From: Stramenopiles sp. TOSAG23-2
Taxonomy: Eukaryota; Sar
Direction of reading: 5' to 3'
Assembly: GCA_900128395.1 (NCBI GenBank)
Contig: LT649599.1
Location: forward strand, 1 to 18,826
DNA: 18,826 bases
Part shown: positions 1-8,929 of the stretch, piece by piece
How positions within the stretch are numbered: position 1 is the stretch's first letter
Layout of the letters: every line of letters begins with the position of its first letter
The notes under the pieces: generated by a model
Database searches by the model: none
What the model saw: the letters and a program-made list of their open reading frames with translations, nothing else
Told to the model about the DNA's origin: nothing
Translations under genes and position numbers: made by a program

Positions 1-361
1 TGTATAAATTTGATGCCAGAAATTCTGCTATCCCTAATTTCTGAAAACAAGAAATGTCAAAATTATTTTGCCAATTGATAGGAAAAATGGTATACTAGTG
101 GAGCCTAAGTTTAAAAAGGTATTTTCAATGTTTTTCCTGTCATTTCATGTAATGAAATGAAAAATCCAACATCAAAACAATGAATTACTAAAATTTAGGT
201 TGAAAATGTTGAAAATGAGGAAATTGGATGAAAAATATGCGAGATATAATGGTATTGTAGTGTTATTTGCTTATTTTGTTCTGAATGATTACCAGGATTA
301 AAACAATATTGAAAAGTATATGTAAACGAGACACCCCGACACAACCACTCCTCACTCAAAA

Positions 362-402
<41 letters not shown>

Positions 403-417
403 ATCTCTCTTCCGGTA
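1..417. other. Intergenic 3' flank of the giant gene
   Basis: This AT-rich stretch lies downstream of the TAA stop of the giant minus-strand gene. I see no reading frame, RNA gene or mobile element in it. The only clear structure is the CT microsatellite listed separately. A short minus-strand frame across that microsatellite would encode an Arg-Glu dipeptide run and is an artefact of it. Confidence 0.6.
369..399. repeat. (CT)n microsatellite
   Basis: An uninterrupted CT dinucleotide run of about 31 bases begins roughly 20 bases past the stop codon of the giant minus-strand gene. On that gene's sense strand it reads as a GA run in the likely 3' untranslated region. It is directly visible and probably length-polymorphic. 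Confidence 0.95.
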
Positions 418-3400
418 TTATCTCATATGACGATTGACTTTGAAATCCATTAAGCCTTTTAAATTCCATCTAGATTCACCAGTTATTGTATTGTAAAAAT
501 ATACACTTCCATCTTCATGCGTATTTTTTTCCCATGGTGGCGGTGGTAAAACTTCAGTCACAGGCTTATCCCACGAACTTTCACCAGTCGCATGGCAGAA
601 ATAAAATATATTTCCTTTAGCATCTTTTTGTGCCTCCCAACCATCAGGTATATTGGCTAATTTTTCTTCCATTTCTCTTGCATGCAATTCAACTTCCCTT
701 TCCTCACTCATAAAATGTGGCTGCAACCATTGGCTATTACCTGTCTTATCGTTATACCAATATGTACGACCGCTTTCGTCAACATGTTCATGCCAATCTG
801 CTCGTTTTTCTTCTCCTTTATTATGCATTTCATGATCATTATGTTCATTCAAAGCATCGCCAAAACCTTTGCCTTTTTTTGGATGATCAGTATCATTATT
901 AAATCTTGGTCGAATCCACTGGGATTTTCCAGTCTTAGAGTTATAATAATACGTTGCCCCAGTACCATCATCACATTCTTCCCAATCCTCTACCTTTTCT
1001 AAACGACCAACTCTCATACCATCAAAACCTGGACCTTTTTTAGGCCTAACATTTGCTTGTTGAAATTGCGGTTTATCCCATTGAGAAATGTTCGTTTTCG
1101 TATTGAACCAATATGTCTTACCTAATCCATCACTGCACTCTTCCCAGTCATTTACATCTTCCAGCTGATGGTCATGCCCAGTAAATTTATGAAATTCTTC
1201 ATGTTCCCTTGCTAGCTTCAAAGATTCCGGTACACCTTGAAATTTCCAAAATACGTGTTTTCCTTTATACCGTCTGTAACATTTTTGGATCTTTGCAGCC
1301 GCTTCATGCTTATATAAATTTACTTGGTATTCATCTGATTTAATTACAGCTTGAATTCTCTTTGCATTTTCCTCTGCAGCCTTTGCTTGGGCTAGGCGAA
1401 ATGCATCAAACCCGTCATATGGCTTATTGGCCAATCTTCGAAGCATATCGTTGAAATTTGCTGTAATGGTATGATCATACGGATCTAAGGTACATGCGCG
1501 TAAATAATACTGTTCTGCTTGTGCATAATCTTGATGAACAAACTGCATTACAATAGCATAATTTGAATGTGCTTGTGCGCTCTTCGGATTGAATACCATT
1601 GCTTGTCGAAAGAAACCTTTTGAAGCCAAGTCAAAACAATGAGTTCCTTGTTTCGGCTCACATTCGCGTGCTCGATGTACCATATCCATTACATCATCGA
1701 AATCCGCTTCTCTAGTTGCAGTTGCAAAAATGGCATATGCATACAAGACAAATGCATTGTCCGGACCGCGATCTACCATGTACTCCAACATTTTCGCGTA
1801 CATGATTCGCGCACGATCATAATCCATCTGGACTGCATGAAGATATAATGTGTAGTTACAGAGTGCTTCAATTTTATTTGGATGTTTTAAAAAATCTTCC
1901 TCACACGATTTCATAATCTTTGCGCCCCGCACCATTTGTCGAAATATTCGCTGTGCTTGGCGCCCACGCCATATCCCTTGCAGTCTTTCTGCCATTTCTT
2001 TTTCCCTCCTTGTATATCCATGCAAACGCAAATGCCTGTCATCTTCTTGTTGAGCAAGATCATGATTAACGACTGCTGGTGGTTTTTCCCATTGGCATTT
2101 TTTAGTTAAGTGATTGCAATAAAAGAGCACATCATATGTATCGACATATATCATTTCATCCCAAACGCCAATTACACGACGAACAATTGAAACTCTGCGA
2201 ATTTCATTCCACTCATCAAAAAACTTTGGACCACGTTTTTTCCATAGATATCTACGTCTAAATCGACGGCATAAATATCCTCTCCACACCCTGTTGATAA
2301 GTTTAGCTGCTCTCCAAATAGCTCTTCTTCTATCCATATAATAATAATTTTCGTATACCCATGCACGTTCTTTCATACCACGATAATGAGCTTGAATCTT
2401 TGTCGCTGCATTTACTCGCTCACGACGATAAAATGCCTTACGACGACCCAAAAAACCACGTACAACACGTTCTACGTGAATTGAAGCGTACCACCGAATC
2501 TTATGCTTAGCATAAAATACCCTACAAAGATATCCACGAAAAATTCGTTGAATAAAGATAGAACTTTTGACTTTTGCACGGTTCAGATTGATCGCTCCCA
2601 TTTCTCTCTCATAATATTTTTTATATTCATTCTTCGTCATATCCGCCTTCGTCGTAACTTTGTGTAGCCTTGGACGTTTCTTATTCCTTGTTACGACAAT
2701 CTGAGGAGGCAGCTCATCACTGACCTGTCCCGTTTTTGGATTTTCCCATATAAACCTAGTTTTTCCACTTGGAATCATTTCACTGGTTGGATCATTTGGA
2801 TCCTCTTGAACCATGATATCAATTTCTTTCTCCACCCAATGACCCATACGAACATCTTGCGGCTCGTCTACAGTATACACATTGTCATTATCATAATACC
2901 AATATCGTACAAAATAATTTGCTTGCTCTGTAAGCTTTTTTTGCGTCTCTTTGTCTTTTTCCCAGAACTTTTTACCCTTTCCATTTTCTTCATCATCTTC
3001 TTCATTCTTATCCTCCATATCCTTTACAGGAACTATGGTATCCAAATCGTTCAATGATACTTCAAATTCTCTCCACTTATGTATAAAGCGTCTAAAATTA
3101 GCCAATGCATGTACTTTTCCCCATTGATGATTCGTTAGGCCGCGACAAACAACCAGCCACTTTGGATCTTTCGGTTCTGGAGGAATTTCTTCCCGTTTTT
3201 GAATGGCAAGAGCAACAGCAAATCTACGATTTGCAAGTTTATCATCGATATACCTTTCTTTAAATAATTTAACACATTCCACATGATTTCTCATTCTTGC
3301 TTCACCTAAAGGTGTTTTATTATCATAATTGACAAAATTAATATCAGAATGGTAATCAATTAATAAGCGGCATGTTTCAAGATGACCTTCACGAGCGGCT

Positions 3401-6400
3401 AGATGGATAGCATTATTTCCATCATGATTTCTAATATTAGGATCTGAACCAGATCCCAAAAGTATTCCCACAACTTCATGATGGCCCAACAGAGAAGCTA
3501 GATGCAAAGGCGTATTTCCATCACGATCTGGAATATTCAAATCAGTATTTGCTTCACAAAGCAATTTTGCAATCACAAGGTTGTTGTCTTCAGCAATGTA
3601 ATGCAATTTGCTCCTTCCAGTTTCATCTATAACATCTGTTTCGGCACCATGAATTATTAGCAGTCTCGCACATTCAGGATGGTTTGCAAAAATAGCCATG
3701 TGCAATGGTGTATGCCCTTCATTATCTTGTGGATCAATATGAGTTACGTATTGTAGAATATGTTCCAACATTGCGAATCGACCACGTGATGAAACATCGT
3801 GTAAAACTGTTGCCCCATCATGATCTTTATGATCAATGTTAACTTTGTATTCCAATAATATATTGACAGACGTAACTTGATTTGCAGCGGCAGCGACTTG
3901 TAAAATAGAGCAACCATTGTAATCAATATGATTCACATCAGCATTGCAATCTAATAATAATTTCATGCAATCGGTTCTACCTAATCTAGCAGCTTCCATC
4001 AGAGGAGAGGCGCCTGTAAAATCTTGTGACCGTGCCCTGGCACCTTTAGACAGCATATATCCGAGCAAAACATCCTGTGCAAAATAACTTGCTGCAACTA
4101 ATTGATGAATAGCAGTTTGACCAACTTTATTGTACGCATTTATGTCCATTCCATTTCGTAAACATAACTTAACAACACGTTTGCAACCACCTCTAGCTGC
4201 CCACATCAACATATTGTTACCTTTATCGTCTAAGAAACGACCCTCTCCACGTTCAAATGCTTTGTTGCATGTCCAATAATCCTTTTTCAATGCACATTGA
4301 AAGTAATTTTTCTGTCGACGAAAGCGAAATTCCATTCTTCCGATTGTTCCACGAACCCATTTTTGTATCATTGTGGCAGCGTCGCGATATAATATTAACC
4401 ATTCCAAAGTGCGCGATTGAAGATATTGCCTAGCATATTTTTGAATGACTACAGCAGCATTTGTTTTCTTCAGAGCACCTAAATACAATCGATTAGCTTG
4501 AAGTCTTTGCCATTTTCGTTGAATTAATATAGCACATTTTTCCTTCAGTTCTTGTTGTTTCAAAACGTATTGATACCAATGATGGAAAATTTTTCTCTCT
4601 GCTGTTGCCATGTGATTATGCATAAAATGCTTTACATTTCGAATTAACCTTACGTGATGTTGCCACTTATGAAAAACTCGAGCTTCTTTATTTTTTGCTA
4701 GCCTAGCCATAGCTCTCTTTGCACGCCGTTCTTGCTTCGCTTCGTGATTTTTTATACGCTTCAAAATGTTTCTTGCGGAATGAGCCCTAAATGCACCTTG
4801 TATCACGCAAGCTGCATGATTTTCAGTACGATTACGTATGTACGCACGACGTCTAGTTTTAGCGCGTTGCATTGCTTGCAGTTTAGTTGCCGCAGAATTT
4901 TTCTCATGAATAGAATCATGCGTATATTTAACCCATGAATGCCATGAAGTATGAAGAACATGGGAGAAGTGTTTTCGTAAGATGTGTCGTATACCATGCT
5001 GTTGATGTGCATATAAATGCCATTTTACTAGAACACGGTGTTCCAAATGTCTTTGAAGCCGTATTAAATTCATACGTATGCGTTCCTCCTGTTCTTTATG
5101 GTGTCTTTTTATGTGTTTCAAAACTCCACGAGCGTGGAAAGCACGAAAACCACGTTGAATAATCGATGCAGATTTTTCACGAAGTGCTTTCCAATCTTTT
5201 CTGTACCGCACGAATGTGTTCCAGATACTCCAACGTCTTACAAACTCATGACGAAAGACTTTCATTTTTAATTTACATGATTGGGTGTATTGATTCCATA
5301 AACGAAAATTTTTCCGTTTTACTTGTAAACAGTGTTCTTGGAAACGTCTCTCTGATTCCTCTTCCTGATGTTTATGAATAATTTCTAATTGTCTTTCTTT
5401 TAATTTCCTAGCACGTTCCTCTTCTTCCCTTTTTTGCTTATTTAAACGCTCTTGGTGTTTCCGTTCTTGTTCCATCTGCCGCTGTCTAATGGCTTCTTCC
5501 CTGGCAAGTTTCTCTTCACGTTTCCGTTTTCTCTCAGCGCGCTTCACGTTCATAAGCGTGTCTGCTTGTTCCTTCGCAATCCTCGCCGCGCGTCTTTCAC
5601 GATATTTTCTTTGTATCATTATTATAGCCTTTTCTTTTAACTTTTCCATTTGATCTTCCCATGAGAGTGAAATAGCGTTCATTGCTTTCATTTTTTTTAT
5701 ATGTAACACTTCTTGCCTTCGTATCCAGTGATCAAAGCGTTGTACGGCCATATCCAAATTTATCAAGTCACTTGGCACACTAGAGTGATTTTTCTTATTT
5801 TTTTTCCTTATTTCAATTGCATGTAAATCAGATCCAATGACATCACTCCAAATATTATCTTCTTCTGCTTTGACTTCGACAAGCTTAGCCCTGGATGCTT
5901 TTGCAATTTGTTCAAGTCTCCACAGCTCGTTATTAGCCAAAAATAGTTGTGTACGTTTAGAACCATCTTTATTATTACGATTTAAATTATCAACGACAAC
6001 TTGCTGACTTGCCAAATCTCTTTCCTCTTCTATTAGTTGAAGTCTTACTACTTCCACTTTCGCATCGCATTTCGCTGTTTCACGTAATTTACTAAGCATG
6101 AAGAGTGTACCACCTTGGTCTCCATATTTTATATCTTGTATTATATCGTCTGGACATGACATAAATATATCAATTAATAATTGAAATAAGCTTAAAACTC
6201 TAATTTTTGGAATATCATCGTTTGCAATTTTTAATGATGCTGTTGTGCTTGGCGCTTTAATATGGTCGGCACGCCTGTTACCATTTGCGATTGCAGGAGT
6301 CTGTGTACGCGATATTTGTCCTTTCTCCGATGGTATTGGTGGATCAAATTCATCTCTTAATTTATATAGTAAATATTCAGTTAATTCTTTCTTTTTATCA

Positions 6401-7848
6401 AAGATGACCAAAAATAATTTTTCACATGCCCAATTTGATAAATATAAAACCTTTTGATCATTAAGATTACACGGGTGATCCTGTGTTGTCAACGCTGTTT
6501 CTGGCATGTGGTTCCTTGGTATGTGTTCTATAATTTTGTTTCTCAGCTTAAATTGTATTGGAAAAATTTTTTGTATTACATTCCTGCAAAACAACATAAA
6601 TATCAAAACATTTTCATCCCATATTTCTCGTAAAAACATGCTAAATACATCCACTTCTTTAATTGTGTCCTGTAGTACACTTACAGTATATAAAATATCC
6701 CAACATGTTTGTTCAACCATCGTCTTTAACCCTACAGCTTTCATTAGATAACGATATAAGAAAACAGATGTCGCGACTGATGGTGGAGCTGCCGTTTCAT
6801 CTTCATTTTCATTTAAATTTTGAAAAGATTGAGGAATTAACGAGCTTAAATAATGCTTCTCTGGTTCTCCTTCATTATATTGACTAAATTCTGCTTTATA
6901 TCGTTCATCATATACATCTTCAATTAATCGAAGTAGCCAAGATGTCGGGCGTATTACTGGTCTAACATTAATATTGCAATCTAAAAAGGACGTTAAATGT
7001 GCGTACTGGCTCATAAACTTATGCATACGAAATGGTTCCACATCATCTCGTTTTTCCTGTTTCCCCGCATCACCAGCTTCGTTATAATTTAATAATTCAT
7101 CATCCATTATAAGACTATCTTCTTTTTCGATATCCTCCACTACAAGTATTTGCTCTTTCTCTTCTTTTTTCATTTCTTTATCTACTAATAATTGTTTTTG
7201 CTTTTCCAATTCTAATAAATGCATTTGGTGAGTTTCCTCCAAGGTAAACATTCCACGTTTATTTAAATGCATTTTTAAGTATTCTATTTGTTCTAGAAAT
7301 GGTAAAGACAATGACTTTGTTATTAAAACATCATTGGTAAAAGCTGGTGGTGGTATAACTTCTTGCATTAATTCAAACACCGTCGGCTCTCGCCCGATAG
7401 GACTTTTTCTACCGCTGCTTTTTGGACTTTGTCGACTGCTAATTTTTGGACTTTGTCGACCATCTTTATTATTACTACTTTTTATATTTATTGTTAATAA
7501 GTCTTCCGGCACCTTTTCTTCCTTATCACCGGCAATGCTATTACTATATACAGAGTTAACAGCACTCACACTAGTACTACTAACTTTTGGTAAAGACGCC
7601 TTTTCTTTAATATTCGAAAAATTTGTTGATCGCCTTTTACGTCTAGGTACAGGCTGTGGATACAGTTGATATGGACTTTCAAATTGAGACCTTTTCCTTA
7701 CTTTTGTACGTCTCTTGCGATTACTCTTATTATTTTTCCTCGCATTCCTGACTCCAGTCAAAGGTTCGCCATTTGACGTAGCAAAGTCACGGAACTCTTT
7801 CCCAAACTTCTCCTCAAAAATTTTATCTACAACATCTATATCGTTCAT
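418..7848 (-). CDS. Giant IQ / ankyrin / TPR / multi-WW scaffold protein
   Basis: A single 2,476-codon frame runs from ATG (7848-7846) to TAA (420-418). Residues 1-160 are basic and Ser-rich with repeated SP/SPK motifs (about 130-150). A helical region follows to about 700. An IQ motif lies near 746 and a charged coiled coil at about 758-853. Further IQ motifs lie between about 894 and 1160, interleaved with Trp helices (W851, W873/876, W943, W969/972, W1062, W1091) that resemble SFI1 centrin-binding repeats. Ten ankyrin repeats span about 1205-1530. More IQ motifs lie at about 1763-1965, with degenerate WW-like segments near 1645-1715 and 1895-1925. TPR-like helices span about 1976-2138 and an IQ motif lies near 2186. 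Five WW domains end the protein (about 2232-2261, 2287-2317, 2350-2378, 2402-2430, 2435-2465). IQ motifs usually bind calmodulin or centrin, and WW domains bind Pro-rich ligands. A cytoskeletal or centriolar scaffold is inferred; no named orthologue is recognised. Confidence 0.9.
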   Translation of the reverse strand: MNDIDVVDKIFEEKFGKEFRDFATSNGEPLTGVRNARKNNKSNRKRRTKVRKRSQFESPYQLYPQPVPRRKRRSTNFSNIKEKASLPKVSSTSVSAVNSVYSNSIAGDKEEKVPEDLLTINIKSSNNKDGRQSPKISSRQSPKSSGRKSPIGREPTVFELMQEVIPPPAFTNDVLITKSLSLPFLEQIEYLKMHLNKRGMFTLEETHQMHLLELEKQKQLLVDKEMKKEEKEQILVVEDIEKEDSLIMDDELLNYNEAGDAGKQEKRDDVEPFRMHKFMSQYAHLTSFLDCNINVRPVIRPTSWLLRLIEDVYDERYKAEFSQYNEGEPEKHYLSSLIPQSFQNLNENEDETAAPPSVATSVFLYRYLMKAVGLKTMVEQTCWDILYTVSVLQDTIKEVDVFSMFLREIWDENVLIFMLFCRNVIQKIFPIQFKLRNKIIEHIPRNHMPETALTTQDHPCNLNDQKVLYLSNWACEKLFLVIFDKKKELTEYLLYKLRDEFDPPIPSEKGQISRTQTPAIANGNRRADHIKAPSTTASLKIANDDIPKIRVLSLFQLLIDIFMSCPDDIIQDIKYGDQGGTLFMLSKLRETAKCDAKVEVVRLQLIEEERDLASQQVVVDNLNRNNKDGSKRTQLFLANNELWRLEQIAKASRAKLVEVKAEEDNIWSDVIGSDLHAIEIRKKNKKNHSSVPSDLINLDMAVQRFDHWIRRQEVLHIKKMKAMNAISLSWEDQMEKLKEKAIIMIQRKYRERRAARIAKEQADTLMNVKRAERKRKREEKLAREEAIRQRQMEQERKHQERLNKQKREEEERARKLKERQLEIIHKHQEEESERRFQEHCLQVKRKNFRLWNQYTQSCKLKMKVFRHEFVRRWSIWNTFVRYRKDWKALREKSASIIQRGFRAFHARGVLKHIKRHHKEQEERIRMNLIRLQRHLEHRVLVKWHLYAHQQHGIRHILRKHFSHVLHTSWHSWVKYTHDSIHEKNSAATKLQAMQRAKTRRRAYIRNRTENHAACVIQGAFRAHSARNILKRIKNHEAKQERRAKRAMARLAKNKEARVFHKWQHHVRLIRNVKHFMHNHMATAERKIFHHWYQYVLKQQELKEKCAILIQRKWQRLQANRLYLGALKKTNAAVVIQKYARQYLQSRTLEWLILYRDAATMIQKWVRGTIGRMEFRFRRQKNYFQCALKKDYWTCNKAFERGEGRFLDDKGNNMLMWAARGGCKRVVKLCLRNGMDINAYNKVGQTAIHQLVAASYFAQDVLLGYMLSKGARARSQDFTGASPLMEAARLGRTDCMKLLLDCNADVNHIDYNGCSILQVAAAANQVTSVNILLEYKVNIDHKDHDGATVLHDVSSRGRFAMLEHILQYVTHIDPQDNEGHTPLHMAIFANHPECARLLIIHGAETDVIDETGRSKLHYIAEDNNLVIAKLLCEANTDLNIPDRDGNTPLHLASLLGHHEVVGILLGSGSDPNIRNHDGNNAIHLAAREGHLETCRLLIDYHSDINFVNYDNKTPLGEARMRNHVECVKLFKERYIDDKLANRRFAVALAIQKREEIPPEPKDPKWLVVCRGLTNHQWGKVHALANFRRFIHKWREFEVSLNDLDTIVPVKDMEDKNEEDDEENGKGKKFWEKDKETQKKLTEQANYFVRYWYYDNDNVYTVDEPQDVRMGHWVEKEIDIMVQEDPNDPTSEMIPSGKTRFIWENPKTGQVSDELPPQIVVTRNKKRPRLHKVTTKADMTKNEYKKYYEREMGAINLNRAKVKSSIFIQRIFRGYLCRVFYAKHKIRWYASIHVERVVRGFLGRRKAFYRRERVNAATKIQAHYRGMKERAWVYENYYYMDRRRAIWRAAKLINRVWRGYLCRRFRRRYLWKKRGPKFFDEWNEIRRVSIVRRVIGVWDEMIYVDTYDVLFYCNHLTKKCQWEKPPAVVNHDLAQQEDDRHLRLHGYTRREKEMAERLQGIWRGRQAQRIFRQMVRGAKIMKSCEEDFLKHPNKIEALCNYTLYLHAVQMDYDRARIMYAKMLEYMVDRGPDNAFVLYAYAIFATATREADFDDVMDMVHRARECEPKQGTHCFDLASKGFFRQAMVFNPKSAQAHSNYAIVMQFVHQDYAQAEQYYLRACTLDPYDHTITANFNDMLRRLANKPYDGFDAFRLAQAKAAEENAKRIQAVIKSDEYQVNLYKHEAAAKIQKCYRRYKGKHVFWKFQGVPESLKLAREHEEFHKFTGHDHQLEDVNDWEECSDGLGKTYWFNTKTNISQWDKPQFQQANVRPKKGPGFDGMRVGRLEKVEDWEECDDGTGATYYYNSKTGKSQWIRPRFNNDTDHPKKGKGFGDALNEHNDHEMHNKGEEKRADWHEHVDESGRTYWYNDKTGNSQWLQPHFMSEEREVELHAREMEEKLANIPDGWEAQKDAKGNIFYFCHATGESSWDKPVTEVLPPPPWEKNTHEDGSVYFYNTITGESRWNLKGLMDFKVNRHMR

Positions 7849-7947
7849 GCCTACGTATTATATTAATTTAGGGTATGCGATAATGTCCCTTTGATTTACA
7901 GTGTTTTGTAGTAGTTTGTTGCAACAATATTATATAGGTGTAAATAC

Positions 7948-7972
7948 ATATATATATATATATATATATATA
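7948..7972. repeat. (TA)n microsatellite
   Basis: A perfect alternating TA run of about 25 bases lies roughly 100 bases upstream of the ATG of the giant minus-strand gene. It is one of several such runs placed close to gene starts in this window. Confidence 0.95.
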
Positions 7973-8016
7973 GCGTGTCTTGGATATTAGTAAACGTTAA
8001 AAAATATTAATATATA

Positions 8017-8038
8017 TACTCTGTAAAAAGCCAGAGTA
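8017..8038. other. Inverted repeat (7-bp stem, 8-base loop)
   Basis: TACTCTG at 8017-8023 is the exact reverse complement of CAGAGTA at 8032-8038, with eight bases between them. It lies within the divergent promoter region. A stem this short can arise by chance in about 1 kb of DNA, so function is unproven. Confidence 0.35.
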
Positions 8039-8929
8039 GAATAGCATGCAATAGACTCAGCAGCCCGGCCAATAATAATAATACCAATGCAATAATATTA
8101 CATGCTGAAAATACTTGATTTGCATAAACGGATTTACAAGAAGGAGAGACAAAAAAATTTACGAAAATCTTCTAATTATTTTTTGTAAATGCTATAATAT
8201 ATTAATGCGTGCGAAGTAGCGAGCTATACTATGCTTGTGTTTATACACGAGATCGTCTCTTAATTCATGAATGATTTTTTTTGCAGTACATTTTTAGCAT
8301 AGGATAGTATTGTAAATAAAAACAATTTTGCTGAAGTTTTCAATCAATTTAAATGAACATTGTGATGGATGGTGTAAAAGATGGTATTGTTTCGTATAAT
8401 AACTTATTATATCACAGTATTATTACTACCGTGGAGAACGGTGAACAGGAGAACACTGTGTGGTTTTACAAAAAGTTTTTTCGCTGCTTTTTTTTGGAAT
8501 GTTCGTTTCTTTTTTCAATATCAAGGATATTTGGTATATTAACAAGTATAAACAATTGGACCACACCGCTTCACCATTGTCGCCAAATGGCAAATAACCA
8601 ACTACTAACTCTCCAACTCTCCTCCTCCTCTTTGAAAAAAAAAAAAAAGGCAAAACCCTGTTGCCGTTATTATTTATTATTTGTTAACAAAGAAAATTAT
8701 ATTGTTTACATAATTATTACAACCATACAACTTTGTTACACAGATTCACATATATTATTATTATTGTTGATATTTATTTTATATATATTTGTGTTAGCTA
8801 TTATATCGTTATAACTTTTGCGCGTGCGTCTGTTTATCTGTATATATATATATTTGTGGTAGAATTAGTACTTAATTTAATACTTCAGTTTGATTGAAAT
8901 AGTTCATATAAAAAAATATTAATAACAAG

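Larger units (their letters stand above)
7849..8929. promoter_or_regulatory. Divergent intergenic region, giant gene / kinesin
   Basis: These 1.08 kb separate two head-to-head genes and must hold both promoters. The stretch is strongly AT-rich. It contains TA runs at 7948-7972 and 8841-8853, an A14 run at 8635-8648 and a 7-bp inverted repeat with an 8-base loop at 8017-8038. No single TATA box can be picked out because TATA strings are everywhere. A 153-codon plus-strand frame (8353-8814) lies inside, but its protein is mostly AT-driven Ile/Leu/Tyr/Lys with no recognisable domain, so I do not call it a gene. Confidence 0.5.

Noticed and set aside
195-401. Minus-strand frame with an Arg-Glu repeat
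   Set aside because: Its start is encoded by the CT microsatellite and the rest has no protein-like features; it lies in the 3' flank of the giant gene.
418-7848. Many plus-strand frames of 60-111 codons across the giant gene
   Set aside because: They are antisense shadows of a well-supported multi-domain protein and show no independent features.
8426-8653. 75-codon minus-strand frame
   Set aside because: It overlaps the doubtful plus frame, its Phe run comes from the A14 tract, and no family features are visible.
8353-8814. 153-codon plus-strand frame with a hydrophobic end
   Set aside because: Composition follows AT content, it includes an A14-encoded Lys run, no domain is visible, and it sits inside the divergent promoter region. 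It could be real but lacks positive evidence.
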